NCBI GenBank assembly: GCA_029667085.1
Contig: JARUHJ010000005.1
Coordinates: forward strand, 186,001-250,000
DNA length: 64,000 nt
Source: Deltaproteobacteria bacterium IMCC39524
Lineage (GTDB): Bacteria > Desulfobacterota > Desulfuromonadia > Desulfuromonadales > BM103
Reading direction: 5' to 3'
Part shown: positions 8,993 through 16,614 of the stretch, one piece after another
How the letters are laid out: each line of letters opens with the position of its first letter
How positions within the stretch are numbered: position 1 is the first letter of the stretch
Notes under the pieces: generated by a model
Database searches by the model: none
What the model was told of the DNA's origin: nothing
Seen by the model: the letters and a program-made list of their open reading frames with translations, nothing else
Made by a program: the position numbers and the translations under genes

Positions 8993-10330
8993 TCAGCAGG
9001 TAATCCTGCGCGCCTCGAGGTAAAAACGTTTTTCATCCGCTTCGCCCATGGAAAAGGTCTTGCGAGGCAAAGCTCCGTCTCGCACGATGGTGCGAAAAAG
9101 ATCGTGCTTTGAGATTGACGGAAGGTAGAAGCCGACGTTGCTTTTCTGCCCTCCAAACCGAGAGACCGCATCATCACCATGGATATAATCGATACGACCT
9201 GAGGCGTGATTCTCCAGGTAAGCATCGAGAAAATTCTGCAAGGTTCCGACTTCGAGAGTCAGTTTCGGATCAGCGATCTCAAGCACACCAAAACGCCCGG
9301 CAGCAACAAAGGGGATCGCGTGCGCCTTACCCGAGTGTTCGGCGGCGGCGGATGCGGAAGCGAGATCGTCATGCCAGGCAATACTGCATGGGGTTCCTGC
9401 CTGACGATAATACTCCTCGGCCTGTTCGAGCAGGTCGTCGGCATCAACATCGAAAAGCACGCGGTGAATGGCTTCGAACTCCAACCCCGGGTCATGGACG
9501 TTAACCAGTTCGATCAAGGCATAACGCGCCGGGTGATCCATGACCTCGGAAGGATCGGAAGCCTCTGTCTTGAGCTGCTCCCAGATGGCCTTGGCCGTGG
9601 CAAAGCTGTGGTTGCCGTCACCCATGGCATAGAGCATGACTTCTTCATCATCGACGTCATAGCGCTTCTGGAAACGTTCTTTGTCCGCCAGGGCCTCGAG
9701 TGCGTTGCCCACTTGCTCGAGGAGCTGTGGCTGATTGACCTTCCAGCCCCGCAGGTGACCACTTGACTGCATAAGCTCAAAGTCATAGGCCTGCTCCAGG
9801 TCGGCCTCGAACAGGGGCTCAATCACGGTCTGCTCGGGATCATCAATCAGCACCATGATATGTGGCAATTCAACTGCCGCATTCTCCCTGACCCGGATAC
9901 GTGGCGGCAAACGATCAACGATTGTACCTTCCGTGGCCCTGATCAAGGTTTTGGAACCGGGACGATAATCGTAGGCCTCCAGATCGAGAGCAACGATCAG
10001 CCCTTTTCGTGACTCCACATGACTGGTCTTGCGATCCAGAAGAATAAAGCCTTTTTCCTGTTCAGCGAGCACACCCTCAGCCAGGTACTGATCCATGCTG
10101 GCATTGATAGCGGCAATCCTTGCGTCACCGTCCTCGTCTTCAAGATAAACTTCAGGAAAAACCAGGCGCAGCGTCGAAGGCTGCTCTGCGACCAGTTGAT
10201 CGACAGCCTGCCAGTATTCCGGCTCGGAAGTGTATTGGTCACAGGCAATCACTGCCCAGCGATTCAGATCAATACCTGCTTGAGGTAAAAGGACGGTCGG
10301 TACTTGCAAGGCCAGTTTAGCGAGATTCAT
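8993..10330 (-). CDS. DUF1015 family protein
   Basis: The 445-residue cytoplasmic protein matches DUF1015 (COG4198), with the family's CDQYTSEPEYW segment near the N-terminus and the AMGDGNHSFATAKAIWE motif in the middle. The biochemical role is not established; the family is often found near serine or aromatic biosynthesis genes, as here. It starts at an ATG at 10330, 32 bases after the small Cys-cluster gene, and is followed by a terminator, so it is probably the last gene of the aroF unit. Confidence 0.85.
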   Translation of the reverse strand: MNLAKLALQVPTVLLPQAGIDLNRWAVIACDQYTSEPEYWQAVDQLVAEQPSTLRLVFPEVYLEDEDGDARIAAINASMDQYLAEGVLAEQEKGFILLDRKTSHVESRKGLIVALDLEAYDYRPGSKTLIRATEGTIVDRLPPRIRVRENAAVELPHIMVLIDDPEQTVIEPLFEADLEQAYDFELMQSSGHLRGWKVNQPQLLEQVGNALEALADKERFQKRYDVDDEEVMLYAMGDGNHSFATAKAIWEQLKTEASDPSEVMDHPARYALIELVNVHDPGLEFEAIHRVLFDVDADDLLEQAEEYYRQAGTPCSIAWHDDLASASAAAEHSGKAHAIPFVAAGRFGVLEIADPKLTLEVGTLQNFLDAYLENHASGRIDYIHGDDAVSRFGGQKSNVGFYLPSISKHDLFRTIVRDGALPRKTFSMGEADEKRFYLEARRITC

Positions 10331-10362
10331 AATCAGTTCTTCCTCAATATAATTATTCAGAG

Positions 10363-10638
10363 TTACTTGACGATCCGCAGATGGGACCCGGAGCCGCCGC
10401 TGTCAGGATCTTCGGGGCCGTCCTGGGGTTCTTCACTTGTTGCACCCTGGAGCATATCCATGTTCGGCAAAGTGTTGGTCGCAACCATCTGCTGTATCCC
10501 CTCAGCCACAGCCAGGCATTGCTTTGTGCAGACCTTACGCACCGGGCACATGGTGCAATCAGCCTCGCCAGCGGCCGCACGCAGGGCATGAATAACAAGG
10601 TCAACACTTTCAATCTGGTTCAGGGGTATTAAAAACAT
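10363..10638 (-). CDS. Small protein with four-cysteine cluster
   Basis: A 91-residue protein of unknown function. Residues 28-41 carry C-x2-C-x5-C-x3-C (CTMCPVRKVCTKQC), a spacing suited to zinc or an iron-sulfur cluster. The C-terminal 30 residues are acidic, Gly/Pro rich and probably disordered. It is sandwiched between aroF (24 bases upstream) and DUF1015 (32 bases downstream) on the same strand, which supports a real gene and a shared transcript controlled by the aromatic leader. Confidence 0.7.
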   Translation of the reverse strand: MFLIPLNQIESVDLVIHALRAAAGEADCTMCPVRKVCTKQCLAVAEGIQQMVATNTLPNMDMLQGATSEEPQDGPEDPDSGGSGSHLRIVK

Positions 10639-10662
10639 TTTTTGCTCCCGGCTTTAACTCAA

Positions 10663-11682
10663 TTAAAGCGTTTTACCGACAACTTTGGCAAACTCGGCAA
10701 GTTTGGTCATCATCAGCTGAAAATCAGCGGGTCGCAGCGACTGAGGCCCATCGCTCGCAGCAACTTCAGGGTGAGGATGAACTTCGACGATCAGGCCGTC
10801 AGCACCGGCAGCCACCGCAGCGTAACACATACTCGGTACCAGCGAAGCATGACCCGTTGCGTGAGAAGGATCGATGATAATCGGCAGATGGGTCTGCTCT
10901 TGCAGTACGGGTACTGCCGAGATATCCAGAGTATTGCGGGTAGCTGTTTCAAAGGTGCGAATACCCCGCTCACAAAGGATAACCTTCTGGTTGCCTTCGG
11001 AGAGGATGTACTCGGCGCTCATCAAGAATTCCTGGATGGTCGTTGACATGCCGCGTTTGAGAAGAATCGGCTTGTCGAGTGTACCGAGCATTTTGAGCAA
11101 GGCAAAGTTTTGCACGTTACGCGCGCCAACCTGCATCACATCAGCATACTTTGCGACCAGGTCAACATCGCGAGGATTCACGACCTCGGTCACGATCGGT
11201 AACCCGGTTTCTTCGCGGGCCATGGCTAAAAGCTTGAGGCCCTCTTCTTCCATACCCTGGAAGGAATAAGGACTGGAGCGCGGCTTGTAAGCACCGCCAC
11301 GGAGGACAGTTGCGCCTGAGGCCTTGACGGCATGGGCGGTTTCGAGAATCTGCTCCTCGCTCTCTACCGAGCAGGGGCCGGCCATGACCACGAGTTGATC
11401 ACCGCCCACAATAACTCCAGGAGCAATTTCAACCGCAGTCCTCTCCAACTTGACCTCTTTGCTCGCCAACTTGTAGGGCTTGAGGATCGGCACGACATTT
11501 TCTACGCCCGGCATCGATTCAATCGACTGCAGCACAGCCTTGCCTCGCTCATCACCGACAGCACCGACCACATTGCGTGTGTCACCATGAATCACATGAG
11601 GCTTGTAGCCCAACTCCGCAATCCGACTCTCGACCGCTGCCAACTCGTCCTTGCTGGCCCCTTTGCGCATTACTATAATCAT
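10663..11682 (-). CDS. aroF: 3-deoxy-7-phosphoheptulonate synthase (DAHP synthase, type I-beta)
   Basis: Condenses phosphoenolpyruvate and erythrose 4-phosphate, the entry step to the shikimate pathway. The 339-residue protein has the small N-terminal ferredoxin-like regulatory domain (about 1-70, MIIVMRKGAS...) seen in Thermotoga-type enzymes, then the TIM barrel with KPRSSPYSFQGM, GARNVQNF, LKRGMSTTIQEF and the metal-site DPSHATG motif. Upstream lie a leader peptide rich in aromatic residues and two terminators, so it is likely regulated by attenuation as well as by feedback on the enzyme. Confidence 0.95.
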   Translation of the reverse strand: MIIVMRKGASKDELAAVESRIAELGYKPHVIHGDTRNVVGAVGDERGKAVLQSIESMPGVENVVPILKPYKLASKEVKLERTAVEIAPGVIVGGDQLVVMAGPCSVESEEQILETAHAVKASGATVLRGGAYKPRSSPYSFQGMEEEGLKLLAMAREETGLPIVTEVVNPRDVDLVAKYADVMQVGARNVQNFALLKMLGTLDKPILLKRGMSTTIQEFLMSAEYILSEGNQKVILCERGIRTFETATRNTLDISAVPVLQEQTHLPIIIDPSHATGHASLVPSMCYAAVAAGADGLIVEVHPHPEVAASDGPQSLRPADFQLMMTKLAEFAKVVGKTL

Positions 11683-11712
11683 TTTCTCGTCCCCTTTTTG
11701 GGAAAGTTCCGG

Positions 11713-11750
11713 TTAAAAATAAAGGCCGGCAGGGCTTTCCTGGCGGCCTT
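11713..11750 (-). terminator. Second leader terminator directly before aroF
   Basis: On the minus strand AAGGCCG pairs with CGGCCTT, then a C-C mismatch and CAGG/CCTG, closed by AAAGC, followed by TATTTTT. It lies about 30 bases before the aroF start and is a second stop signal between leader peptide and gene. Confidence 0.7.
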
Positions 11751-11771
11751 CATCGTTTACTTTCCCGAAAC

Positions 11772-11812
11772 GAAAAAACCACAGGCGCCCCGATTGAGCC
11801 CGCCCGTGGTTT
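11772..11812 (-). terminator. Attenuator terminator downstream of aromatic leader peptide
   Basis: Minus-strand AACCAC/GUGGUU arms with an inner GGGCG/CGCCU stem are followed by TTTTTTCG. It begins about 25 bases after the leader peptide stop codon, the normal distance for ribosome-mediated attenuation. Confidence 0.75.
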
Positions 11813-11837
11813 CAGTAATTCTATCGACAATCGACCG

Positions 11838-11924
11838 TCAACAGACTTCACCCCGGTCAGGCAAGCCAAAAAAGCTGCCAAACCAAAAGTAAAAACCTGT
11901 AAACAACCAACTTTGAGATTTCAT
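11838..11924 (-). CDS. Aromatic leader peptide of the aroF attenuator
   Basis: A 28-codon frame starts at an ATG at 11924 with GAAGGTGG upstream and ends at a TGA at 11838. Between residues 6 and 19 it holds two Trp, six Phe and one Tyr, including the run FYFWF at 11-15 and a second FF at 18-19; the remaining residues are ordinary. Such a density of Phe, Tyr and Trp codons directly before two terminators and a DAHP synthase gene is what a ribosome-stalling sensor for charged tRNA-Phe, -Tyr and -Trp would look like. The gene for tRNA-Phe begins only 130 bases away on the other strand. The antiterminator pairing was not resolved by eye. Confidence 0.75.
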   Translation of the reverse strand: MKSQSWLFTGFYFWFGSFFGLPDRGEVC

Positions 11925-12014
11925 GCCGACGCCACCTTCATGAAGTTTTTGAGACTTTGTTGGTAACAAAAAGCACATCGGAAAGCAAGCAAAGAATCAG
12001 CGACAGCTTTTTTC

Positions 12015-12043
12015 TTGACATAAAGTTCGCATTTGGTTACAAA
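12015..12043 (+). promoter_or_regulatory. sigma-70 type promoter of tRNA-Phe
   Basis: TTGACA at 12015-12020, a 17-base spacer, and TACAAA at 12038-12043 lie just upstream of the tRNA-Phe gene that begins at 12054. Confidence 0.7.
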
Positions 12044-12053
12044 TCCTTCTCCC

Positions 12054-12129
<76 letters not shown>

Positions 12130-12140
12130 TTTACTTAGTA

Positions 12141-12178
12141 AAAGCAGCGGCTTACCGGAGTCGCTGCTTTTCTTTTTT
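12141..12178 (+). terminator. Terminator after tRNA-Phe
   Basis: AAAGCAGCG at 12141-12149 pairs with CGCTGCTTT at 12162-12170, followed by TCTTTTTTC. It is supplied by the integrated element. Confidence 0.75.
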
Positions 12179-12179
12179 C

Positions 12180-12200
12180 TTCGCGCACTCTTCGCGCACT
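12180..12200 (+). repeat. Tandem TTCGCGCACT repeats, possible integrase arm sites
   Basis: Two exact copies of TTCGCGCACT at 12180-12189 and 12191-12200, 11 bases apart, lie between attL and the integrase gene. A related TTCGCGCATC is at 24056-24065, 45 bases inside attR. The placement suits arm-type binding sites for the integrase; this is inference. Confidence 0.4.
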
Positions 12201-12249
12201 TTCTATGCTACAATAGGTTCATCTTTAGCTGTTTTCATAAAGGTGCCCT

Positions 12250-13695
12250 ATGTCAGATAAACAGCAAACACCCCAACCCCTCAATATTGTTAACAAAGAT
12301 GAACGCACCATATGCAATGGTGCTGTCGTCCTATTCAAGCGAAACCGAAGCAAACGTTGGCAAGCCCGTATACGTCGAAACAGTGGAGAATGGGTTGTTT
12401 ACAGTACGAAGTGTGCTGACTTTGAAAAGGCTATTGCTGTAGCTGAAGAGCGCTACAGAGAGATACAGTATGCGCAGAAGACAGGTAAGATTGACGTAAC
12501 ACGTAGGTTCTCAAGCATATGTCAGTTATGCCGCAAAGAACTGCTGGATGAAGCAGAAAGAACGAGCCAGCAAACACCCAAAAACTACGTTCAGGTTATA
12601 GACAAATATATCCAGCCAATACTTGGCAGTTACATGTGCCACAACATCGACACTGCTGCCCTGCGTATGTACTCAGACAAGCGCAAAGAGATGATAGGCC
12701 ATGCGCCGACCCAGTCCACTATTGCCACCCACAATTCAGCCCTCAAATATCTCTTCCGCAAAGCACAAGAAAAGAACTTCATCAAGTTCATACCCAAAAC
12801 CATAAATGACGGCGTTAAGGGGAAAAGGCGACCATACTTTAACAACAAAGAAATGAAAAAGCTCAATGCCAACATGTGGCGCTACATTCAGCACAGCGAA
12901 AAACTGCTTCACCAAAAAGGTCGCAATGGTATTGAGAACATAAGCCAGAAAACATATTGGATAAGAGAACTGCTAGTAGACGTTGTGCGCATACTGGTTA
13001 ACACAGGCATGAGACCTGGCAGTGAGATCCTTAGCTTAAAATGGAAAAACTTGAGCATCACCAAGCAGCACGACAAGGAAAGCATCCAGTTCTCGTTGCC
13101 ACACAGCAAAACAATAAAGCGTGTTGTTATTGGCTACGAACCCCATGTTCGTGAAGATGGCGTTAAATACGGCTGCTGGAAGCCGTTGGAAAATATCAAA
13201 AACAGATTCGACAATTTGAAAGATTTGGATTGGGACAAGCTGTTTGAATGCGACGAGTATATCTTCCGCTATCCAAACGGCGAGCTTGTAGTACAAGAGC
13301 GACTCACCAAAGCATTCAAACGTATGCTGAAATGGATAAAAGTTGACGGCAAGGAAGATGGATTATTGAAAGATGACTTTGGAGATGACAGAACCCTTTA
13401 CTCTCTTCGTCATACTTATGCATCACGTATGCGCTACAAAGACATTAGCTTCGACGACTTAAGTGTACAAATGGGCACACAAGTAAATATGCTTGAGAAG
13501 CACTACAGCCATTTCACAGTTAGCGACAACCCAAACAAATTTGCAGGACATGAAAGACGTGCAGAAAAGGACAAACAAAAAGCGGCACAAGACAACAACC
13601 AGATAATACAGCAGCTACTAGAGCAGAACGCAAAAAAGGATGGGCAGATACAACAACTACTGGAACAGCTATTAAACAAAGAGAATGACAACTAA
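12250..13695 (+). CDS. Tyrosine-type site-specific integrase
   Basis: A 481-residue phage-type integrase. An N-terminal DNA-binding part (about 20-180) precedes the catalytic domain, where R255 (NTGMRPGSE), R387 and H388 in SLRHTYASR, and the nucleophile Y419 (EKHYSHF) are visible. The first His of the usual HxxR box is Tyr (Y384) and the box III His is Thr (T410), so it belongs to a divergent branch. The C-terminal 50 residues are a Gln-rich coiled coil (repeated QQLLEQ). It starts at the ATG at 12250 with AAGGTG upstream and sits next to attL, as expected for the enzyme that integrates the island. Confidence 0.9.
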   Translation: MSDKQQTPQPLNIVNKDERTICNGAVVLFKRNRSKRWQARIRRNSGEWVVYSTKCADFEKAIAVAEERYREIQYAQKTGKIDVTRRFSSICQLCRKELLDEAERTSQQTPKNYVQVIDKYIQPILGSYMCHNIDTAALRMYSDKRKEMIGHAPTQSTIATHNSALKYLFRKAQEKNFIKFIPKTINDGVKGKRRPYFNNKEMKKLNANMWRYIQHSEKLLHQKGRNGIENISQKTYWIRELLVDVVRILVNTGMRPGSEILSLKWKNLSITKQHDKESIQFSLPHSKTIKRVVIGYEPHVREDGVKYGCWKPLENIKNRFDNLKDLDWDKLFECDEYIFRYPNGELVVQERLTKAFKRMLKWIKVDGKEDGLLKDDFGDDRTLYSLRHTYASRMRYKDISFDDLSVQMGTQVNMLEKHYSHFTVSDNPNKFAGHERRAEKDKQKAAQDNNQIIQQLLEQNAKKDGQIQQLLEQLLNKENDN

Positions 13696-13847
13696 GCGCT
13701 ATTCAGTTTTTGGAGTTGTTTTTGGGCTTTACGGATTTTGAGGTTGGCGGCTGCTTTTTTAGCTGAGAGTTGTGCCCTCTTTGCAGCTTGCTTTTTTAAG
13801 TCAACGCTACGTTGCTCGGCGCTTGTAACGACTTCTTCAATACGCAT
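13692..13847 (-). CDS. Small Lys/Ala-rich protein
   Basis: A 51-residue frame from an ATG at 13847, with TAGGAGAG upstream, to a stop at 13692 that overlaps the integrase stop by four bases. The protein (MRIEEVVTSAEQRS... then Ala, Lys, Arg and Gln repeats) is predicted to be a helical, strongly basic coiled coil. The good ribosome site and clean overlap suggest it is real. Its function is unknown; a DNA-binding accessory or directionality factor is possible but unproven. Confidence 0.55.
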   Translation of the reverse strand: MRIEEVVTSAEQRSVDLKKQAAKRAQLSAKKAAANLKIRKAQKQLQKLNSA

Positions 13848-13887
13848 AAAAAATTATCTCTCCTACACGTATTTATCAGCAGTAAAT

Positions 13888-14454
13888 TTAAATCAACTCA
13901 ACTGCCTGCCGTTTCATTTCATCATTCACATCAATGTAAACTTGTGTCACCGCTATGGATCGATGACCTGCCAAACTTGCCAGCACCCGTACGCCAATTC
14001 CCTTTTGGGCCAGCGAGGTAATGAATGTGCGCCTTCCGCTGTGGCTACTGGCACCGCTGATGCCTGCTTTTTTGTACGTCCAGTAATACCACTGCGTCAG
14101 CGTGTTAGCAGAGAAGCCTTTTGACTTTTCTGTAGCAAACAACGGCAATGATTTGTTTTGGGTATTGCGCTGCGATAGAAACGCTGCCAATTCAACTCGT
14201 AATTTCTCATTCAAAAAGACCACTCGCGCATAGTGTCCTTTCGTCTGTCGGGCTGTTAAACGAATCTCGTGTTTGATGTTGCCCTCATCGTTCATCACGT
14301 CACTAATTTTAAGAGCAGCAATTTCCCCAACACGCATGCCGCTCCATATACTGCTCAGAACCAGCAATCTATTGCGAGCTGGGTAACGGGTGGTTGCTAC
14401 ATAACGTAAAACCTGATCAATTTCTGCTTGGGTGAGTGTTTTCGCTTGTGCCAT
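13888..14454 (-). CDS. Short tyrosine recombinase, catalytic domain only
   Basis: 188 residues starting at the ATG at 14454, where AAAGGAG is a strong ribosome site. All active-site residues are present: R41 (SGMRVGE), K72, H138 and R141 (HSGRRTF), H164 (AGHRS) and the nucleophile Y173. There is no N-terminal core-binding domain, as in FimB/FimE-type invertases and other mini-recombinases. It is the second recombinase in this island and faces the integrase. It could help excision or resolve or invert a local DNA structure such as the palindromes at 14866-15160. Confidence 0.85.
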   Translation of the reverse strand: MAQAKTLTQAEIDQVLRYVATTRYPARNRLLVLSSIWSGMRVGEIAALKISDVMNDEGNIKHEIRLTARQTKGHYARVVFLNEKLRVELAAFLSQRNTQNKSLPLFATEKSKGFSANTLTQWYYWTYKKAGISGASSHSGRRTFITSLAQKGIGVRVLASLAGHRSIAVTQVYIDVNDEMKRQAVELI

Positions 14455-15263
14455 TGTTTTTTCTCCTTTCAACCAAATAATTTATATGTGTAATTTTGTT
14501 TTCTTTGATGTTGAATTCCTACCGAAAAATGCTCCGCTAGTTTCCTTCCAAAAAACGCCGAAGTAGCAGCTACCGATATGAATTTCATTATTTTCTTTGG
14601 AGTTGTTCATAAATCCGAAAAACGCATAAACCACTTAGCGCTGTCTGATATAGCTGTGACCCTTCGTTGCTCAGCGATCATGTGCTGTAAGGTCATTTAG
14701 AAGCTCAAAGAGGGATTGTGCTGTGCTGATTTGTCTGCTGCGTTTTTTCTGTATGAAGTACTTATCGTTCTGAACTGGTGATTTTTGACCTATGCCACCT
14801 CAACAGCGAGCAAGCATTAACACTTCTATCATTTTGCTTGTGGGGTATTGTGGAAGGCGAAACTGCGTTCGCCTGCTCTTCGCTTGCGCTCATCGCTTAT
14901 CTCTCGTCTCTTAGCAGCGAAGCGAACTAGATTGGTTAGGGAAGTTGAAACCAAAACGACGGCTATGTACTGTTTCCATTAAAAAAAAACAGAACTGCCG
15001 TCGTCATCGTGTTTTGGTCAGTGAAAGAGAACCACAAACACGACTGCGAGAAGAGCCATTTAAAGGAAGACGGTCGTATTCAAACTTCCTAACCACATTT
15101 AGTCGTGGTCGCTCTGCGGCACCCACCCATGTGTCAGCGATCTTCGCAGCAATCTGCTGACGGGTGCGGGGGCATTAGCCGTCATATTCCACCCCGCGTT
15201 TTTGCCCTTTGTTAATGCAGTGGCTTATCTGCTCTTATGCCTGTTGTTGCCTGTATTGCCTGT
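14455..15263. other. 809-base noncoding region with nested large palindromes
   Basis: No convincing gene is seen here. Its right half is full of imperfect inverted repeats: 14866-14929 (GTTCGC...TTCGCT against AGCGAAGCGAAC), a nested pair at 14934-14949/15079-15094 (GGTTAGG... against ...CCTAACC) enclosing 14950-14963/14997-15018 (ACCAAAACGACGGC), an ACCAC/GTGGT stem at about 15091-15108, and GTCAGC/GCTGAC at about 15131-15160. A structured RNA, a replication origin or a recombinase target would all fit. Confidence 0.6.
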
Positions 15264-15289
15264 TTATGCCTGTTGCCTGTGTTGCCTGA
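15238..15289 (+). repeat. Iteron-like TGCCTGT repeats
   Basis: Five exact copies of TGCCTGT begin at 15238, 15248, 15257, 15267 and 15274, and a sixth (TGCCTGA) at 15283, so most spacings are close to one helical turn. They straddle the 3' end of the 119-residue gene and continue past its stop. Spacing and position beside the AAA+ gene suggest protein-binding iterons of a replication origin. Confidence 0.5.
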
Positions 15290-15623
15290 ACAGTTTCCGA
15301 TTCACTTTTTTACCAATATTCAGAACACGATACGCTTGTGTTTGTGTGATCTTCTTCCGTAGCCGCTTATTATTGAATACTTCTGAATATTTTTTCAGTG
15401 CCTCTGTTTGTGCCTCGTTAAGCAAATGTGGAAAATCAGTCAGCAAGTGATGGGCAATGCTTGCGGCTTGAACCAGCTCCAGCGGCAAGGAGTGAAAAGT
15501 CTTCATTTTCAGACCGTTCTCCTTCAGCCACGTTTCTGTCATCTTCTCGTGCTGTTTGTCCTTTTGCTCTAATCGTTTTTCATCGTACCAGTGTAAATTG
15601 GTTTTTTTATTACGTCTGTGCAT
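15264..15623 (-). CDS. Hypothetical basic protein
   Basis: 119 residues, very rich in Lys, Arg, His and Gln, with a charged helical N-terminal third and no signal or membrane segment. No family is recognised. The start at 15623 has only a weak ribosome site; an internal ATG at M28 is an alternative. The last codons lie in the iteron-like repeats. A nucleic-acid-binding role is likely from composition alone. Confidence 0.5.
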   Translation of the reverse strand: MHRRNKKTNLHWYDEKRLEQKDKQHEKMTETWLKENGLKMKTFHSLPLELVQAASIAHHLLTDFPHLLNEAQTEALKKYSEVFNNKRLRKKITQTQAYRVLNIGKKVNRKLFRQHRQQA

Positions 15624-15853
15624 AAAGTTATTTATGCGATTGAAAAGAAATGGCTGAAAAAGATGGTTTTTTATTTGATCTGCGCAGAAGAGCGATTGTC
15701 TATCAACACCACCGGATCCGCTGCCAAATCAACAATAAATACAAAAATTGGGTCTAATGACTCGCTAGACCCAACTTTCGTATAGCAACGACAAGCTATT
15801 TCAGATTTCAACGACTCACTATGCTGTACGCGGTTAAAATACTTTTCACCACG

Positions 15854-15913
15854 CAAAAAGCCCCTTCCGTCGAAGAGGCTTAAATTGCATTAGGCTGAGT
15901 GATGGAAGGGCTA
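15854..15913 (-). terminator. Terminator after AAA+ gene
   Basis: On the minus strand AGCCCTTCC (15904-15912) pairs with GGAAGGGGCT (15859-15868) around an inner GCCT/AGGC stem, followed by TTTTTG. It overlaps the stop codon of the AAA+ gene. The 230 bases beyond it, up to 15624, hold nothing I recognise. Confidence 0.65.
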
Positions 15914-16579
15914 GGCGGCTAGCATCAACTTCTTATATTCGGTTGCAGCCCAAAGGAGTAGAGGTATCATCTCTCTCCAATCGCCATTATTGGATTTAGC
16001 AATCTCCCTCAATGCTACATCAGGAAGTATTGGTAACTGATTATCTGCTAGCACTTTTTTAAAGCGCTCAACACAATCATCTTCGCTGGCTGCGTTAAAG
16101 TTTAATTGCACGCATCTGCTCTTTAAGCCTTCATTAATGTCATGCAAATAGTTAGTCGTTAAAACGCATACGATATTTGTCCTATTCAAAAATGACTTTA
16201 GCGCTTTCTGCCCATCAGTTGTAAGATTGTCGACTTCATCAAAAATGAAATAATGATGGCCGGAGCAGGTAAAGATACCTGCCTTGTCAGCAATGGCATT
16301 ACATGTGCTGAGAATGCTCGTTATATTTTTTGTTTTTTGGCAGTCGGTCGTATGTATAGCTGGATTGCTGCCGCCAAAAGTTTTTTCAAAATCATTCAGA
16401 AAAACCTCTGCATAAGTAGATTTGCCAGTGCCAGGCACCCCATACAAAATCAGGGAGTTTTTCCCGCCTTTTATTGGGAAGGGGTAGTTCTGACATAGAA
16501 TATCTAGCAATTTGTTTTCGATACCTTTGTTCGCAAAGACCATATCGGAAGTCGTTTTCGGTGCAGTAATGTAATTCAT
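15911..16579 (-). CDS. Clamp-loader-like AAA+ ATPase
   Basis: A 222-residue AAA+ protein with Walker A GVPGTGKST at 47-55, Walker B FIFDEVD at 111-117, sensor-1 Asn in VLTTNY (N143) and an arginine finger in an SRC motif (154-156). SRC is typical of RFC/DnaX-type clamp loader small subunits, and the LNRTNIVCVLTTNY block reads like them. The protein is shorter than cellular clamp loaders (about 320-370), as the collar domain is mostly missing. It follows the 285-residue gene by 35 bases on the same strand; together they may form a replication or DNA-remodelling module of the element. Its start at 16579 has AGGAG close by. Confidence 0.8.
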   Translation of the reverse strand: MNYITAPKTTSDMVFANKGIENKLLDILCQNYPFPIKGGKNSLILYGVPGTGKSTYAEVFLNDFEKTFGGSNPAIHTTDCQKTKNITSILSTCNAIADKAGIFTCSGHHYFIFDEVDNLTTDGQKALKSFLNRTNIVCVLTTNYLHDINEGLKSRCVQLNFNAASEDDCVERFKKVLADNQLPILPDVALREIAKSNNGDWREMIPLLLWAATEYKKLMLAA

Positions 16580-16614
16580 AATTTTTCTCCTAAGTTTATA
16601 TGGTTAATAGTTAT

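Noticed and set aside
14881-15110. Integron attC site
   Set aside because: Palindromes are present, but the R'/R'' core order (RYYYAAC...GTTRRRY) runs the wrong way and no integron-type integrase is seen.
14866-15160. Retron or diversity-generating element
   Set aside because: No reverse transcriptase gene in or near the island.
15238-15289. CRISPR-like short repeats
   Set aside because: Units are 7 bases with 0-3 base gaps; no spacers and no cas genes anywhere in the window.
15671-15856. 61-codon minus-strand frame after the AAA+ gene
   Set aside because: It begins with TTG inside the terminator hairpin, has no ribosome site and no recognisable sequence.
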